A DNA stretch of 64,000 nt from Edolisoma coerulescens (taxonomy: Eukaryota > Chordata > Aves > Passeriformes > Campephagidae), in NCBI GenBank assembly GCA_013397115.1, contig VWZW01007188.1, positions 62,001 through 126,000 on the forward strand, written 5' to 3'. Made by a program: the position numbers and the translations under genes. Within the stretch, counting starts at the first letter, position 1, and every line of letters begins with the position of its first letter. Positions 1 through 10,500 of the stretch are shown here, in pieces. Under the pieces are notes generated by a model. It was not told where the DNA came from, did not search any database, and was given only the letters and a program-made list of their open reading frames with translations.

Positions 1-19
1 TATCTAATTATGCCTGTAG

Positions 20-205
20 ACAACATTGGCTTGTGGCTTCATTGGACAACCACGACTCCTGCAGCAGCGTAAGGAAGGAATTGTTATGCCAACTGAGTTT
101 GCTGTTCACCTGAAGGAGATGCAGCCTGGTTTACTGGTGGCTGCCACTGTGGCTTTACATGAGAACAGTAAAATTGAGCTAGAAGAAGCAGATACCTTTT
201 TCAAG
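20..205 (+). CDS. HPS3: HPS3 coding exon (first in window)
   Basis: Acceptor CTGTAG ends at 19, donor GTTGGC starts at 206. It has 186 nt and phase 0 at both ends. It encodes the QPGLLVAAT and LEEADTFFK segments shared with human HPS3. Bases 1-19 are intron. Confidence 0.85.
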
Positions 206-3200
206 GTTGGCCTGTGATCATGTTTTTGCTTCTATTTTTTTCATAGTGACATTGTTGTGGGTAATAAAAGCAGCCTCAGCTGCTCCTTCACTTACATTTC
301 AGCATTTCTTCAGAAAGAGCAAGATGAGGGTTGGAGATATTCTAGTCATGACAGATGGTTACAGAGTCAGAAACTGACCTTCTGGAATGAAAGACTGGTT
401 AAGTAAGGCAAAAAAAAAAAAAAATCCATTAATGTCTTTGCTTTTACCCTATCATTTGAATGGAAAATACCTTGGTGTCAGAGCTCTTTCAGTGGCTTCC
501 TAGTGATTGAGCTTCCTAAGGCCACTGAAATTTAACAGAATTTAGATAAATTAATTCCACGAGCTCCTTTTGAATAAATCTTTGGGATTAAAACATCCTT
601 CTAAAGAATCAGGCTTAAATGTGAAGGTATATAATGTTCTGATGATCTGTACAAATTGGTGAAAGAAAAGTGTGTGTCTGCAGTTTATAAGAAGAAATAC
701 TAATAGTTTATCTAGCGTCCCTGAAGTTTTCTTTCTTAACTGGGAATAGACAAACCTTTCTTGCTTTTATCTACAATGAATAGCAACACTGGGGTTAAAA
801 TACGTGTTCTTCAATGTACGTGTGTTTCAGTCTTACTATATCTGTTGCTGTGAAAGACCTGTATCAAAAAGAACGAGTCATGTAGTTCCAACTAGAACGA
901 GTGGTGGTGTTTAAAACCATTTGGAAGCCAAGTAAAAATCCTTTTTGCTGGCACAGCAAATCTTAAAACATCTTCCTTGTGGGTCCTACCATGATACCCA
1001 GCTGAGCTACACAGCATATCTTATCATGGACTATAGAGTCTTCTTCTGAAGACACCTACTTGTGCATTGGCATACATAAAAATCCTCATCAGCAATCGGT
1101 AAATACTTGCTGACATTTGTACTGACATTTCTGGCACTGGAGTAAATCTTGAAGAAGAAATCAAATCTGTTGGTCATAATTGATTACCTTAAAATCATTT
1201 AATGAACTTTTTACTTTGCCTAGCAGTGTATTACATAGAATCACAGGACAAAAAAAGGAATCAAAATTCTACTTCTAGTAAAAGTGAAAAACTGTTCCTC
1301 CTGTCTTTTCTAACTTTTGCTACTAATAATCATCATAGTCTAACATAGTCTTCTGTTGTTTTTGTTCTTAGATGTTGTGTAGTAGCAGTGAAAACACTAT
1401 TCCCCAGCTCCTGGTGGATTTCTGGGAAGCTCTTCTTGTAGTATCCTCTCAGGAAGAAATACTTCAGGAGCTCCTATTGAGGGTTACTTCTCAGTATGTT
1501 TGGAGAATATCAAAAAAGCAACTTCCTGAGACTAAGCCATTGAAAACAACAGAGGATCTAGTAAGTTGTAAACCACACAGAGGAAGTTTTAGGACTGCAG
1601 TGTTCCTCCAAAATCTATTCAAGTGTTATCCTTAACATTTAATTCTAGACAGTTTATCTCTTAAAAGAAGCAAGAGTGAAATCAAATAAGGTGGTGTGCA
1701 GTTAAAAATTAGTATTGCTGGCTCTGGGCAGTCCTGCTTCTTGGGGAGATTGGCAAATATACTTCCAACAGGAATCTCAGCTCTGGATAGAAATAAGGGT
1801 TTAAATGAAACAATGAGAATTTGTCAGGTGGATTATTTACAATTTTAGAAAGCTAACTAAATGACAAAATTGTGTGAATGATGAATTCTAAAGAATTATG
1901 AACAGGCAAGCTGAAATACAGAACTAAATAGAAGTTCCCAATTTATTTGTTATTAAATTGCATGAACCAGGAAAGAAAGAGTAGGTGCTCTTCTAAATTA
2001 TGGTATTTGAGATCAAAATTTTCTTTACTCACAGTGAGTTTCACATGGAACTGTCACTAACAGAAATGTTTCTTTTATTACAACTTGATTCTGTCTTGTG
2101 TAGATAAACTCCTGTAGTCATTTTGGGTTGATTTTCCCATGGGTAACTTCCATAATGTCAGTGGGATGTTCGTCTGACAAAGATTACTGTGAAGACATCT
2201 CAAGACTACAGGTAGGAAATGGGTATTACATCTTACTGCTTACATCTTAGATTCATTCTGCAAATGTTCATGAATGTGTGAACAACTTTCTCCAGCAGAC
2301 TCTCCTCCTTCTTGCCCCCTAAATTATCCAAGTCGAAATAACTGGTTGGCTGAAATGACAGAAGAAAAAAATACCGAAGAGTTCTGTTGATAACATATTT
2401 ACATTTGCATCCACTCTAAACTTGCTTTCTCAGTTTTCAGCAATATTTATTAAAAGAAGTATTATTTCAGAATTATTCCAACAAGGGCTTCTGTTCTGAA
2501 GTTATGGTTAGCATTTTTTGCAACATCTGTCTTAAATCCAAACAGTACTTTCTCTTCTTGTCTTCAGTCTCTTCTATGTAGTCAGTCAATCAATATAGCT
2601 TCAGCTCTGCCTGTTTTGGAGCCCCTGACAGAAGCTGACGATGTCGGCCTCACCATCCGTGTTCTCTGCGATACCCGTCTGGGCAAGTATGAGGAAGCCA
2701 TTGACCAGCTTCTCAAAAAGTGTCCTGATGCAGCTGTGTTCTACGCTCAGCATGAGCTGAAAGGTGACAGTCAGGTGCGCTACTTTCAATACAGTTATTC
2801 ACTATCATTTGGGGTTTTTTCCCTAACTGAAATGCTCTATGTACAGATGGACTCTGGATGGATCACATAGCCTAGCTTTCAGGCAAAGTAAATTGCTTAG
2901 CTCGCATTGAACCTCTTCCTTGGCATTTAAATTCCTTCACTCAGTCCCCAGTAATTGTAATGGAATATTTTTTTCCTCCGGTTTCTTTTGTCACTTACTT
3001 TATTCACTGTAGTAAACTTAAAGCATAGTCTTTTCAGATGGCAGAGTGCCTCAGAGAAGAGAGTAATACGTTCTTTTTCCATGGTAAATGAAAAGCTACC
3101 TGGTTTCTCACTAATTGACTATGCTTTAAATTGTTTGTCAGTGTTTATAATGTGAAATCTTAGTGATAAGCTAACTGATAAGAGAACGTGGTCTTTCGAA

Positions 3201-5455
3201 TAAAATTGCACTTAAATATGTTCTTCCTGTGTTCTAGTGACATCTTCTGACCTTCTAGCACCAGAATGGTACCGGTACACTAGTGGAAAGATTATGTCCT
3301 TATGTCCCATTTTCCCATTAGGCCTCTATACAGTTTTACTGTTGAAACTGATTTTATTCTGGTGTTCCAGGAATACAGGAGTTTATTTCCATTGCCCAGC
3401 ACAGCTACTCAATTAATTGTGTGCAGCTCCACTGACGAGAGTCAGCGAAGGTGATCTCTGCCAGACGGATGTACTAGAACTCTGTTCAGATTTGAGCTTT
3501 TTATTCATATCTGAAAATAGTTTCTGTGATTGTTCCCACATTAGAGTAGAATGTGAGTACTGAATCTGAACACAAGTGAACGAAAATAGTTACCCGAGTT
3601 TTAAAGAAGGAGGAAAGAAATCCCTTCCCTTCTCTCCATTCTTATCAACACAATTGTGCACAAAGCCTAATTTACTACTACAGTTGTTGGAATGAGACAT
3701 ATCAGGTCAGGAGGCAGAGCAATGCTATTCACCACTTTCCATGGAGCTATTTTGAGAGAAAATAAAAAATTCTCTGACTGCATTAGTATTGCTAATTACG
3801 TGACTTTTTTTTTTTTTTCCAAACTTTTTTTCTCTAGAGGGACACTGTGTAAAGATTTTTGAGCAGAAAAAAGTTGCACTGAAGATTGAAAAACACAACA
3901 TACACAAAACCACTGCATTTCAAAGCATTATATAAACTAATTATTGAGTTCCTAAAAACTGACCTATATTTGTACACATCTGAGCTTAGTTCAGGGTATT
4001 TTTAGCAGGTCTTTCATACTCTTAATTGCAGTCCTTGTTGATTTACACTTTTGCTGTGGGGTTTTGTGCATTAGGCTCTGTGGTGGAACAAGCTGCTTCC
4101 TGAACTTTGCAAGAGAACTAGACTTACTGGAAATGACTGCCCTGTTCTTATTTCATCGCTCAAAGGTAAATCAATTGGTTGTAACTCAGCTCCAGAAGGC
4201 TTTGTACATCAGCTAACATTTTTAATAACTGTTCAGACTAAGGACTATTGATATGATTTTGGAAGAAACGGGGATCTTTTTCTTCAGTTAAAGCTGATAC
4301 AGTTTGGCAGCCTTTCTGGTCATTAGCACAGAATTCTGCAATGTAGGCAGCGTAGCCTCATAAAAATCATGGCATTCATTTTGTATTGAAAACAGGTAAA
4401 TTGTTGTAATCATACTCTTTCTGTATAGGTCAGGAATAGACACCATTAAAAAACCTACTAAACAGAACTAATTGTGATTGGTTTTTTTCTAGGCTAAATG
4501 ACTATGTGGTTCTTAGGTAACAGGCTGCTATTGATAACTCGGGAGGCTTAAGTGTGTATTGATGATTAGGTCATAGGCTGAAAAAACCACAGTTTTATTT
4601 AACCACAGTTAATACTAGAAGTAGAGAAATCCACCCTAGTAGTTCTGTAGTCCTATTGTTACATGTTTACAAGAAGTTAATAATACTGTGTATAGCTGAG
4701 GGGCCAGTGTGATTGTTTTCACAAATTAAGAATATTAAATAAAGCACATATATTGTTAAAAGTATGCCATTGGAATTCCTGAGAAAAACAGCATTGTGGG
4801 GTTGGATTGTGCAGCACAGGTTGCCATGCTCTATCATAAAACTCTAGTTTCTGGTGCCAGCAGTTTTTCTTTGGAATTATTTTCATGCAGTAACTGTGCT
4901 GTAATTGCTTAAGAAAATAACATTACAGAGCTTGGTCTGAGAAGCTTGTTGCAAAGCATCCAGTTTTACAGATAGTGTTGAGTTAGGGTACTAGGAAGAT
5001 TTCTAGGGCTTGCTCTGCATTTCACACAAAACGTGTGGAGTACTAGATCAGACTTCATTAGCGCTAGTGCCATGTGTAGACCTGATGAGTCAAGATAGAG
5101 GTATGGTTTTAATCTAAGTCATAATTTCAGTTTACTTTTTAGATTTCCCATAATTGTTTGCACAAAAATGGCTATGTCTCAAATTTCATTCCAGTTGCAA
5201 TATTTAAGTAATTTGATTACTTTAATTAGTAATATTAATTAGTAATACATTGTTAATGCTTTGGGGTTTTTTTCTTTGTTCTAAACTCAAAATACCTAAA
5301 CAATATTTTCTCCCCTGCTCTGAGCAGAAACTTTATCCATTGTTGCAATGGAACTGGAGCTAAGGGATTTCCTCAGTCTTCTACCAGAGGATGGAACTGC
5401 AGCATTTTTTCTGCCACATCTTCTTCACTGCAGCCAGAGAAAGCTGCTGACCTAA
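20..5455 (+). CDS. HPS3: HPS3, BLOC-2 complex subunit (3' part, last six coding exons)
   Basis: Coding exons 20-205, 1372-1560, 2104-2211, 2568-2774, 4075-4165 and 5328-5455 join in one open frame and encode the C-terminal ~260 residues. HPS3 is a cytosolic subunit of BLOC-2 (with HPS5 and HPS6), which directs cargo to lysosome-related organelles such as melanosomes and platelet dense granules. The frame matches recalled human HPS3 closely, for example TIPQLLVDFWEA, QPGLLVAAT, LEEAD and LPEDGTA near the C terminus; the protein ends in RKLLT. Every intron is GT-AG; the donors after exons 1 (GTTGGC) and 4 (GTGCGC) are weak but keep G at +5. The 5' part lies left of the window. No frameshift or internal stop is present. 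The gene runs tail to tail with CP. Confidence 0.93.
1372..1560 (+). CDS. HPS3: HPS3 coding exon (second in window)
   Basis: Acceptor TTCTTAG ends at 1371 and donor GTAAGT starts at 1561. It has 189 nt, phase 0. It encodes the TIPQLLVDFWEA and LTSQY-like segments of HPS3 (here VTSQYVWR). Confidence 0.9.
2104..2211 (+). CDS. HPS3: HPS3 coding exon (third in window)
   Basis: Acceptor TGTGTAG ends at 2103, donor GTAGGA starts at 2212. It has 108 nt, phase 0. It encodes INSCSHFGLIFPWV, matching human INACSHYGLIYPWV. Confidence 0.87.
2568..2774 (+). CDS. HPS3: HPS3 coding exon (fourth in window)
   Basis: Acceptor GTCTTCAG ends at 2567 and donor GTGCGC starts at 2775. It has 207 nt, phase 0. It encodes the LEPLTE, TRLGKYEEAID and HELKGD segments, parallel to human LEPLSE, TRLKEYEQCID and HELKEE. 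Confidence 0.88.
4075..4165 (+). CDS. HPS3: HPS3 coding exon (fifth in window)
   Basis: Acceptor GCATTAG ends at 4074, donor GTAAAT starts at 4166. It has 91 nt and ends in phase 1. It encodes LWWNKLLPELC, matching human LWWKKLLPELC. Confidence 0.88.
5222..5247. repeat. 13-bp tandem duplication in HPS3 last intron
   Basis: TTAATTAGTAATA occurs twice head to tail, 80 bp before the last HPS3 exon. Confidence 0.8.
5328..5455 (+). CDS. HPS3: HPS3 last coding exon with stop
   Basis: Acceptor CTGAGCAG ends at 5327. The exon completes a split Glu codon and reads ETLSIVAMELELRDF and LPEDGTAAFFLP to TAA at 5453-5455. The conserved C-terminal length supports this as the true end of the protein. Confidence 0.9.
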
Positions 5456-6245
5456 AACAATGAAAGTCTACTATCCACTCAACTACAAAGAATGTGCTGT
5501 AATAAAAAAGTAAATGAAACAAACTGTAGAACTCCTTATAAAGTACCGTGGGATTCCCTTCACATACATCTTACGTCAACTACTGAAGGACAGCTGTTTC
5601 CTGAGGCCAGGTATCTGTTTTGAAGCTAATTCTGATGCCAAAGCAGCTAGGAAATACAGACTCTACAGTTCAACTGAACATACAGTGTTCACTGAAAGTA
5701 AAGTAGAAAGTCAGTCTTGAATCTGTGTTAGTTGGATCACTGACCTAGCGAGGAATTCACACTCGGGCATGTATCTAACTGTACGAGTAAAAGTGAGTTC
5801 CACTCTTCCAAGTGGAATTGGGCCCAGCTGACTTCATTTTGCAACACAGACATTTCCTTGAATTCTAGCAGGCAAAATCAGGCCGCTGCTCTGTCGTCTT
5901 AGTTACATACCCAGGCGAGGGTTATAGAGAAAATATTTTAATTTAGCAATTCGCAAGAAAAGGCCATTAATGAAAGAGAAACAGAAGTGGAAGATACAGA
6001 CTACTGTTGGCTTGCTGGTCTTTGTTTTCTTTCTTCTCCTGTTATGCTCAGTCAGTAGACAGTATTTGAAGTCTCACTAGGCCATAAATGCAGCTGAAAA
6101 CGCTTATTCTTCTAGGGTTTTTGGTAAGCATCTCAGGTGCTTGTGCATGTGTGTACTGATGTTTGTCTGTCTTGTGAGCAGAAAGCATCTTTCTGCGCCT
6201 TCAGAGCTGGAACTCAGTCATAATAAACTGTCACAATGTTTATAA
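5456..6245 (+). other. HPS3: HPS3 3' UTR (extent uncertain)
   Basis: Non-coding sequence after the HPS3 stop. AATAAA occurs at 5501-5506, only 46 nt after the stop, and again at 6222-6227 followed by a T-rich stretch. Either or both may be used; the outer limit given here assumes the second. Confidence 0.45.
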
Positions 6246-7332
6246 CTTTCTTATGAATGTAGTTTGGAGTTTTTGACAATTACCAAAAATAGAGTGACTC
6301 CTGTGATCCCATAATCGTCTAAACCATCTCTGGGCCTAATTAGCTGACACTGACTCTATCAAATGTTTTCACTGGAGTTGAAATGTTATTTAAACTTGTA
6401 GAAGTCAGTCAGATCATCTATATTTCAGCTAAAATACATTAACAAAAAAAGATAAAAGTAGTTTAACTTACTCGCATAGCATTCCTGCTACAGGTTAAAA
6501 TCAATTATCTGATTTACTGGTCAGTATTATGCCAGTTTCAGTATAATCTTTAAAAAAGACCAAAGTGATTTAGGCTTGTTACAGAGAAGCAATTTCATTC
6601 TTACAGGTATAAGGCCCAGATATCTTGCTTTCCCTGCCTGTCCCAAATGTCTTTCCCTCTCATTTGACACAGATCTAACATGAGGAGTTGGGTTATTGAA
6701 ACACAACTGGATGGCATGACCATGTCTGCTCTTACTGTTTTCATTTTTGACCAGCATCAGACATGCTCTAATACTGCTGCTTCCACCTGTCAGGAAACAC
6801 TTTCTTTTTCCTTTGCCAAGGGCTGCAACAGCAAAATGATTCCACTGCAGGAGTTACTTAAGAGTCATCAGAACAAAGCTCTTCAGTACCATAGTCACCA
6901 AATTTTGGCCTTCACTGTCTGCATTTCATCAGGCTTATTTCAGCCTAATTTTGCATTGGAATTATTTTCATAACAGAAAACCAAATCTTTTAAATGCACA
7001 CTCTTGAAAGATACTACTGAATAAAATGACAAAGTAATTCACCAGAGATAATAGAACTATTTTTTAACTGCTCAATTATGCAATACTGTATATATTTTCA
7101 GTGTGAACCTATGGATAAAGTGATAACCAAGTTTCTGTTTTCTAAGCAGTTACTACAAACATACCTATCTAGTAAAATGTGGCAGTAGGATGACAGATAC
7201 CCCAAATTTTGCTGTTATTCAGGGTTATTTGCAAACTTAAAGTACATTTCTTTAACTCTTTCACATTCCTCAGCTGCTAAATAACATGCATTAGCCATGA
7301 CCTAGAATATGTTTCGCTTGCAAGATACTATT
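6246..7332. other. HPS3-CP convergent intergenic interval
   Basis: AT-rich sequence between the two 3' ends. I see no gene here. The short open frames lack splice context or recognisable protein. Confidence 0.5.
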
Positions 7333-7338
7333 TTTATT
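7333..7338 (-). terminator. CP: Candidate CP polyadenylation signal
   Basis: The minus strand reads AATAAA about 190 nt downstream of the predicted CP stop at 7528. It is the first canonical hexamer I noticed in a sensible place; use is inferred. Confidence 0.4.
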
Positions 7339-7527
7339 TATAGAAAAATATATTTATAAGCTGTTGCATCCATTCAGCTGTCATAGTCTGTGGTTCCTTT
7401 CTTAGCCATGGCCACTATGTGAAATCTTCCAAAATTCTTAGAGGTGAGTGGTCCAGAAGAGAGTATTTTCCAAGAAATGCTTCACTGAAGGTAGACTTTG
7501 GAGGATCACTGTGTTAAAATGCTTTCA

Positions 7528-7598
7528 TCATTCTTGAGTGCCTGGCATGCCCTTACACTTGAACTGATTGAATAATCTTGGGAACAGAGACTGTTTGT
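7528..7598 (-). CDS. CP: CP coding exon 19, predicted C-terminal tail and stop
   Basis: Acceptor TTTTTCCCCTTCCAG just before 7598 has a strong pyrimidine tract. The exon completes a split Asp codon and gives a 23-residue hydrophilic tail beginning DKQSLFPRLF and ending GTQE, then TGA at 7530-7528 followed directly by a second TGA. The human last exon also starts with Asp but adds only five residues. No GPI-type hydrophobic end is visible. The call rests on phase and acceptor quality, so it is less sure than the other exons. Confidence 0.55.
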
Positions 7599-10500
7599 CT
7601 GGAAGGGGAAAAATAGCTTTTTGTTAAATTTCATCAAAAGAATAATCTGTGCATGGGACCAACAGAGTCCAAAATGAGCACAGAGGATCCAAGTACCTTC
7701 TGGCCATTGTGAGTTAGATTTAAAAACAACTTAAAGATGCACTGAAGGGTACATTTTAATGCACTCTAGATGGCTAATAATAAAAAATCCAACATACTGC
7801 TGATAGAAGTTGAAAATCTGTTTTTACATGTCTTTCTTGTACTCTTAAATTAGCCTTGTTACTGTCTGTGGAGGTTTGGCATAACATACTCTGTAAATCA
7901 GTGGTGTTTGTAAAATAGAATTAGGTTGTGTTTCACATTCCAATGGTTTATCAAATAGCATTAGATTTTCTGTTTAACATTTCATTCTGTATTTTTAGTA
8001 TAACAATAAATGTAAGTCATATAGTTGCGTGTATATATATATATATACGTACATCACATATTTTGAATTATTTCTACTGTCCTCTTTCTGTCAATTAACT
8101 ACAAAAAACGCCTTGTGCTCTGTCTTTTGAGTAATGGAAAGTGTTGTTTTTAAAATTGTATTAACTTTTTAGAAACAAGAACTTCCAAAATTCTTCAAAA
8201 TTCAAGATTTTTCACTGGTGATATTGCTAGAGCAAGGTAATAGTGTCTGTAAAGCTACAACATGCCCTTGAGAAAGTAAATACTATTTTAGTTTTTCACT
8301 ACTTTAGCTGTATAGGGATGATGAATTCAGCTGTATTTACCAACTGTGCTTGTTTTGAACAAAGATTAAGTCTGCCACTACTGGCACCTCTTGGTACAGA
8401 AATACTCTGTCTCATGAAGAATTCTTCTTAAATAAAAAAATCTGTCACTTGGATTTCATGAATGGTAAGTCAAAGTAATAGTCAGTTATCATCCAGTCCT
8501 TTTATCTACTTCACTTTCCTGAGCAGCGCTGAGGGAAGTATGACCAGGCGGCTTGCAACATCCTGGCTTCTAGACATGGAATACTGCTGCGTGCCTGAAC
8601 TGGTTCTAAATATGCTGGCCTTGTCTGTGAGCCCCATGGTGCATCTTTAAACGTTACTAAGCTAGATGGCTCTTACCTTCCTTTGGGAGCACAGTGTAGG
8701 TCGTTTCCATGCCTGCATGGATGTGGTCAGTAACATGACAATGTAACAGCCAGGTTCCAGGGTTCTGTGGGGTCATTTCCACAGTTTGAAATGACCCAGG
8801 GAACAGATCAAAGACATCTGCCCGGTAAACCCCTGTTTGCTTCAAGATAAAAAGAGGCAACAGTTAAACTGTGTTAAACACACTTTCTGTGTGTCATTTC
8901 TTCTGAAGCATCACTTTGTACATCCACTTCATGCTCCAAAGTTTAATAAACCAGCAACTAAGTGGAAATGAAGGAAAACTATAGCTTTTGTCTTACCACA
9001 GCCATGAAAAATTCACAACTATCTTGTTGAAGCAACTTCTGAGGTTAGCAGTGAGCAAATGCCACTGGCAGATATTCTCTGGCTGTTGTATGTTTATCAA
9101 GTACAGGTTTGAGGCATAAAAATCTTAGAGTCAAAATACAAGCCCTGCTTAATATTGTAACATGACTTTTCACCATAGATAACAGTCCTTGGTATTTGAC
9201 TTGCCTCTCATTCTTAACACAGCAAGAAATAAGTGAAAAAGACCTGATACCTTATAGTCAAAACTGTGGCCATGGAAGTGTACTGTGTGAATGTCTATCT
9301 CATTGCCCATTCCCATCAGATACCAGCTGACATTATCTCCAACATGCATAGTCAGGCCATGCAAATTTCCAAACACCTTTCCATTAATGGCTAAAAAGAA
9401 GGAAAGTAAGACAGAGAAAACAAATAAGATTTTGTGTATTGTGTATTGTTGATCTCTAATATAATACAGATTGAAAGATTTGAAAGCCAATGCCAGACAA
9501 AAGTAATGGCTTTTGACAGCACATTATGAATGGTTGTGTTTATATTCCACATTAAACTAGAAAGAAAGACATAACAAAGAAAATTTCTTTGCTGTACACC
9601 ATTGCTAATATTGCAGTTTTTAAAAAGTTGCGGGGATTGCAGATCTTTAAAAAAAGATCTGCAATTCCCACAGCTCTTTGTGAAAGAGTAAGCTTTACAA
9701 AGATATATGCTTTCAGGATGCATAGCCTTTCCAACATATCTAAAACAGTTGTTTACTGACATCAAATCAGAACTTCAGATTTCACTTTTATCTTTCTTTA
9801 CTCAAAACTTCAACATGGGAATATACTAGGGGGTTTTGTTGTTGTTGTTGTTTTGTTGTTGTTAGGCATTTTTTTAACTTGTGAAAAAAAAAAGTCCTTC
9901 ACTGGCATTAGCAGTGTTTACTTGAGTTTGAGTAAAATTTTTCAGGCCTTCTGTCCTGGAACTGGAAATTCAGGGGGCTGAGGAAGTTGAATTTATATGC
10001 AGTACTTTCAAATATATAATTTTATGGAATTCCCAGTGCTATATAAACTAAATTGGGAAACATACCATGCATTTTATTACTTTCAAGGAATTCCTCATCC
10101 TCTTTGTCAACAAGGTGTGGGTTGGTAGAATAGGTTTTAATGTTTTCATCCAAATACCATGACTCATTTTCATCAAAAACCATAAAGAGAAGAGCAAATC
10201 GAACTTTCTTTTTAGTATGAAATGATGGCAGATAATGTCTATGACACACAACGAGTGTGCCTATTAATCCGCTGTAAGTGTCCTGAAATGACAGATGAAA
10301 ACCCACATAATTGCAAGATGTAACTAAGCAGAAGTACTTTTAATGACATACATGAATCCTCTTACTGTCTTCACAGCTGTCAGTATCTGGGAATAAGGGA
10401 AGCCAGTGTCAAACAAAGTTATTTCTCCACTGTTACATGCTACCCAGGGATCAAATTCAATGAAGACTGCCTCATTCTCATCTCTTGCTAGAAATAAACA

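Noticed and set aside
1232..1250. ATAGAATCACAGG resembling a CR1 tail
   Set aside because: Too short and lacks the adjoining GGAAGGGACC-type block.
8657..8676. CP coding region reading on past exon 18 to the TAG at 8659-8657
   Set aside because: A consensus GTAAGA donor starts here and a well-formed last exon exists, so an intron-retained end is less likely, though not excluded.
9170..9250. Extension of CP exon 17 beyond TyrLys
   Set aside because: Runs past a GTATCA donor at the position expected from human CP; the next exon restores the cupredoxin frame.
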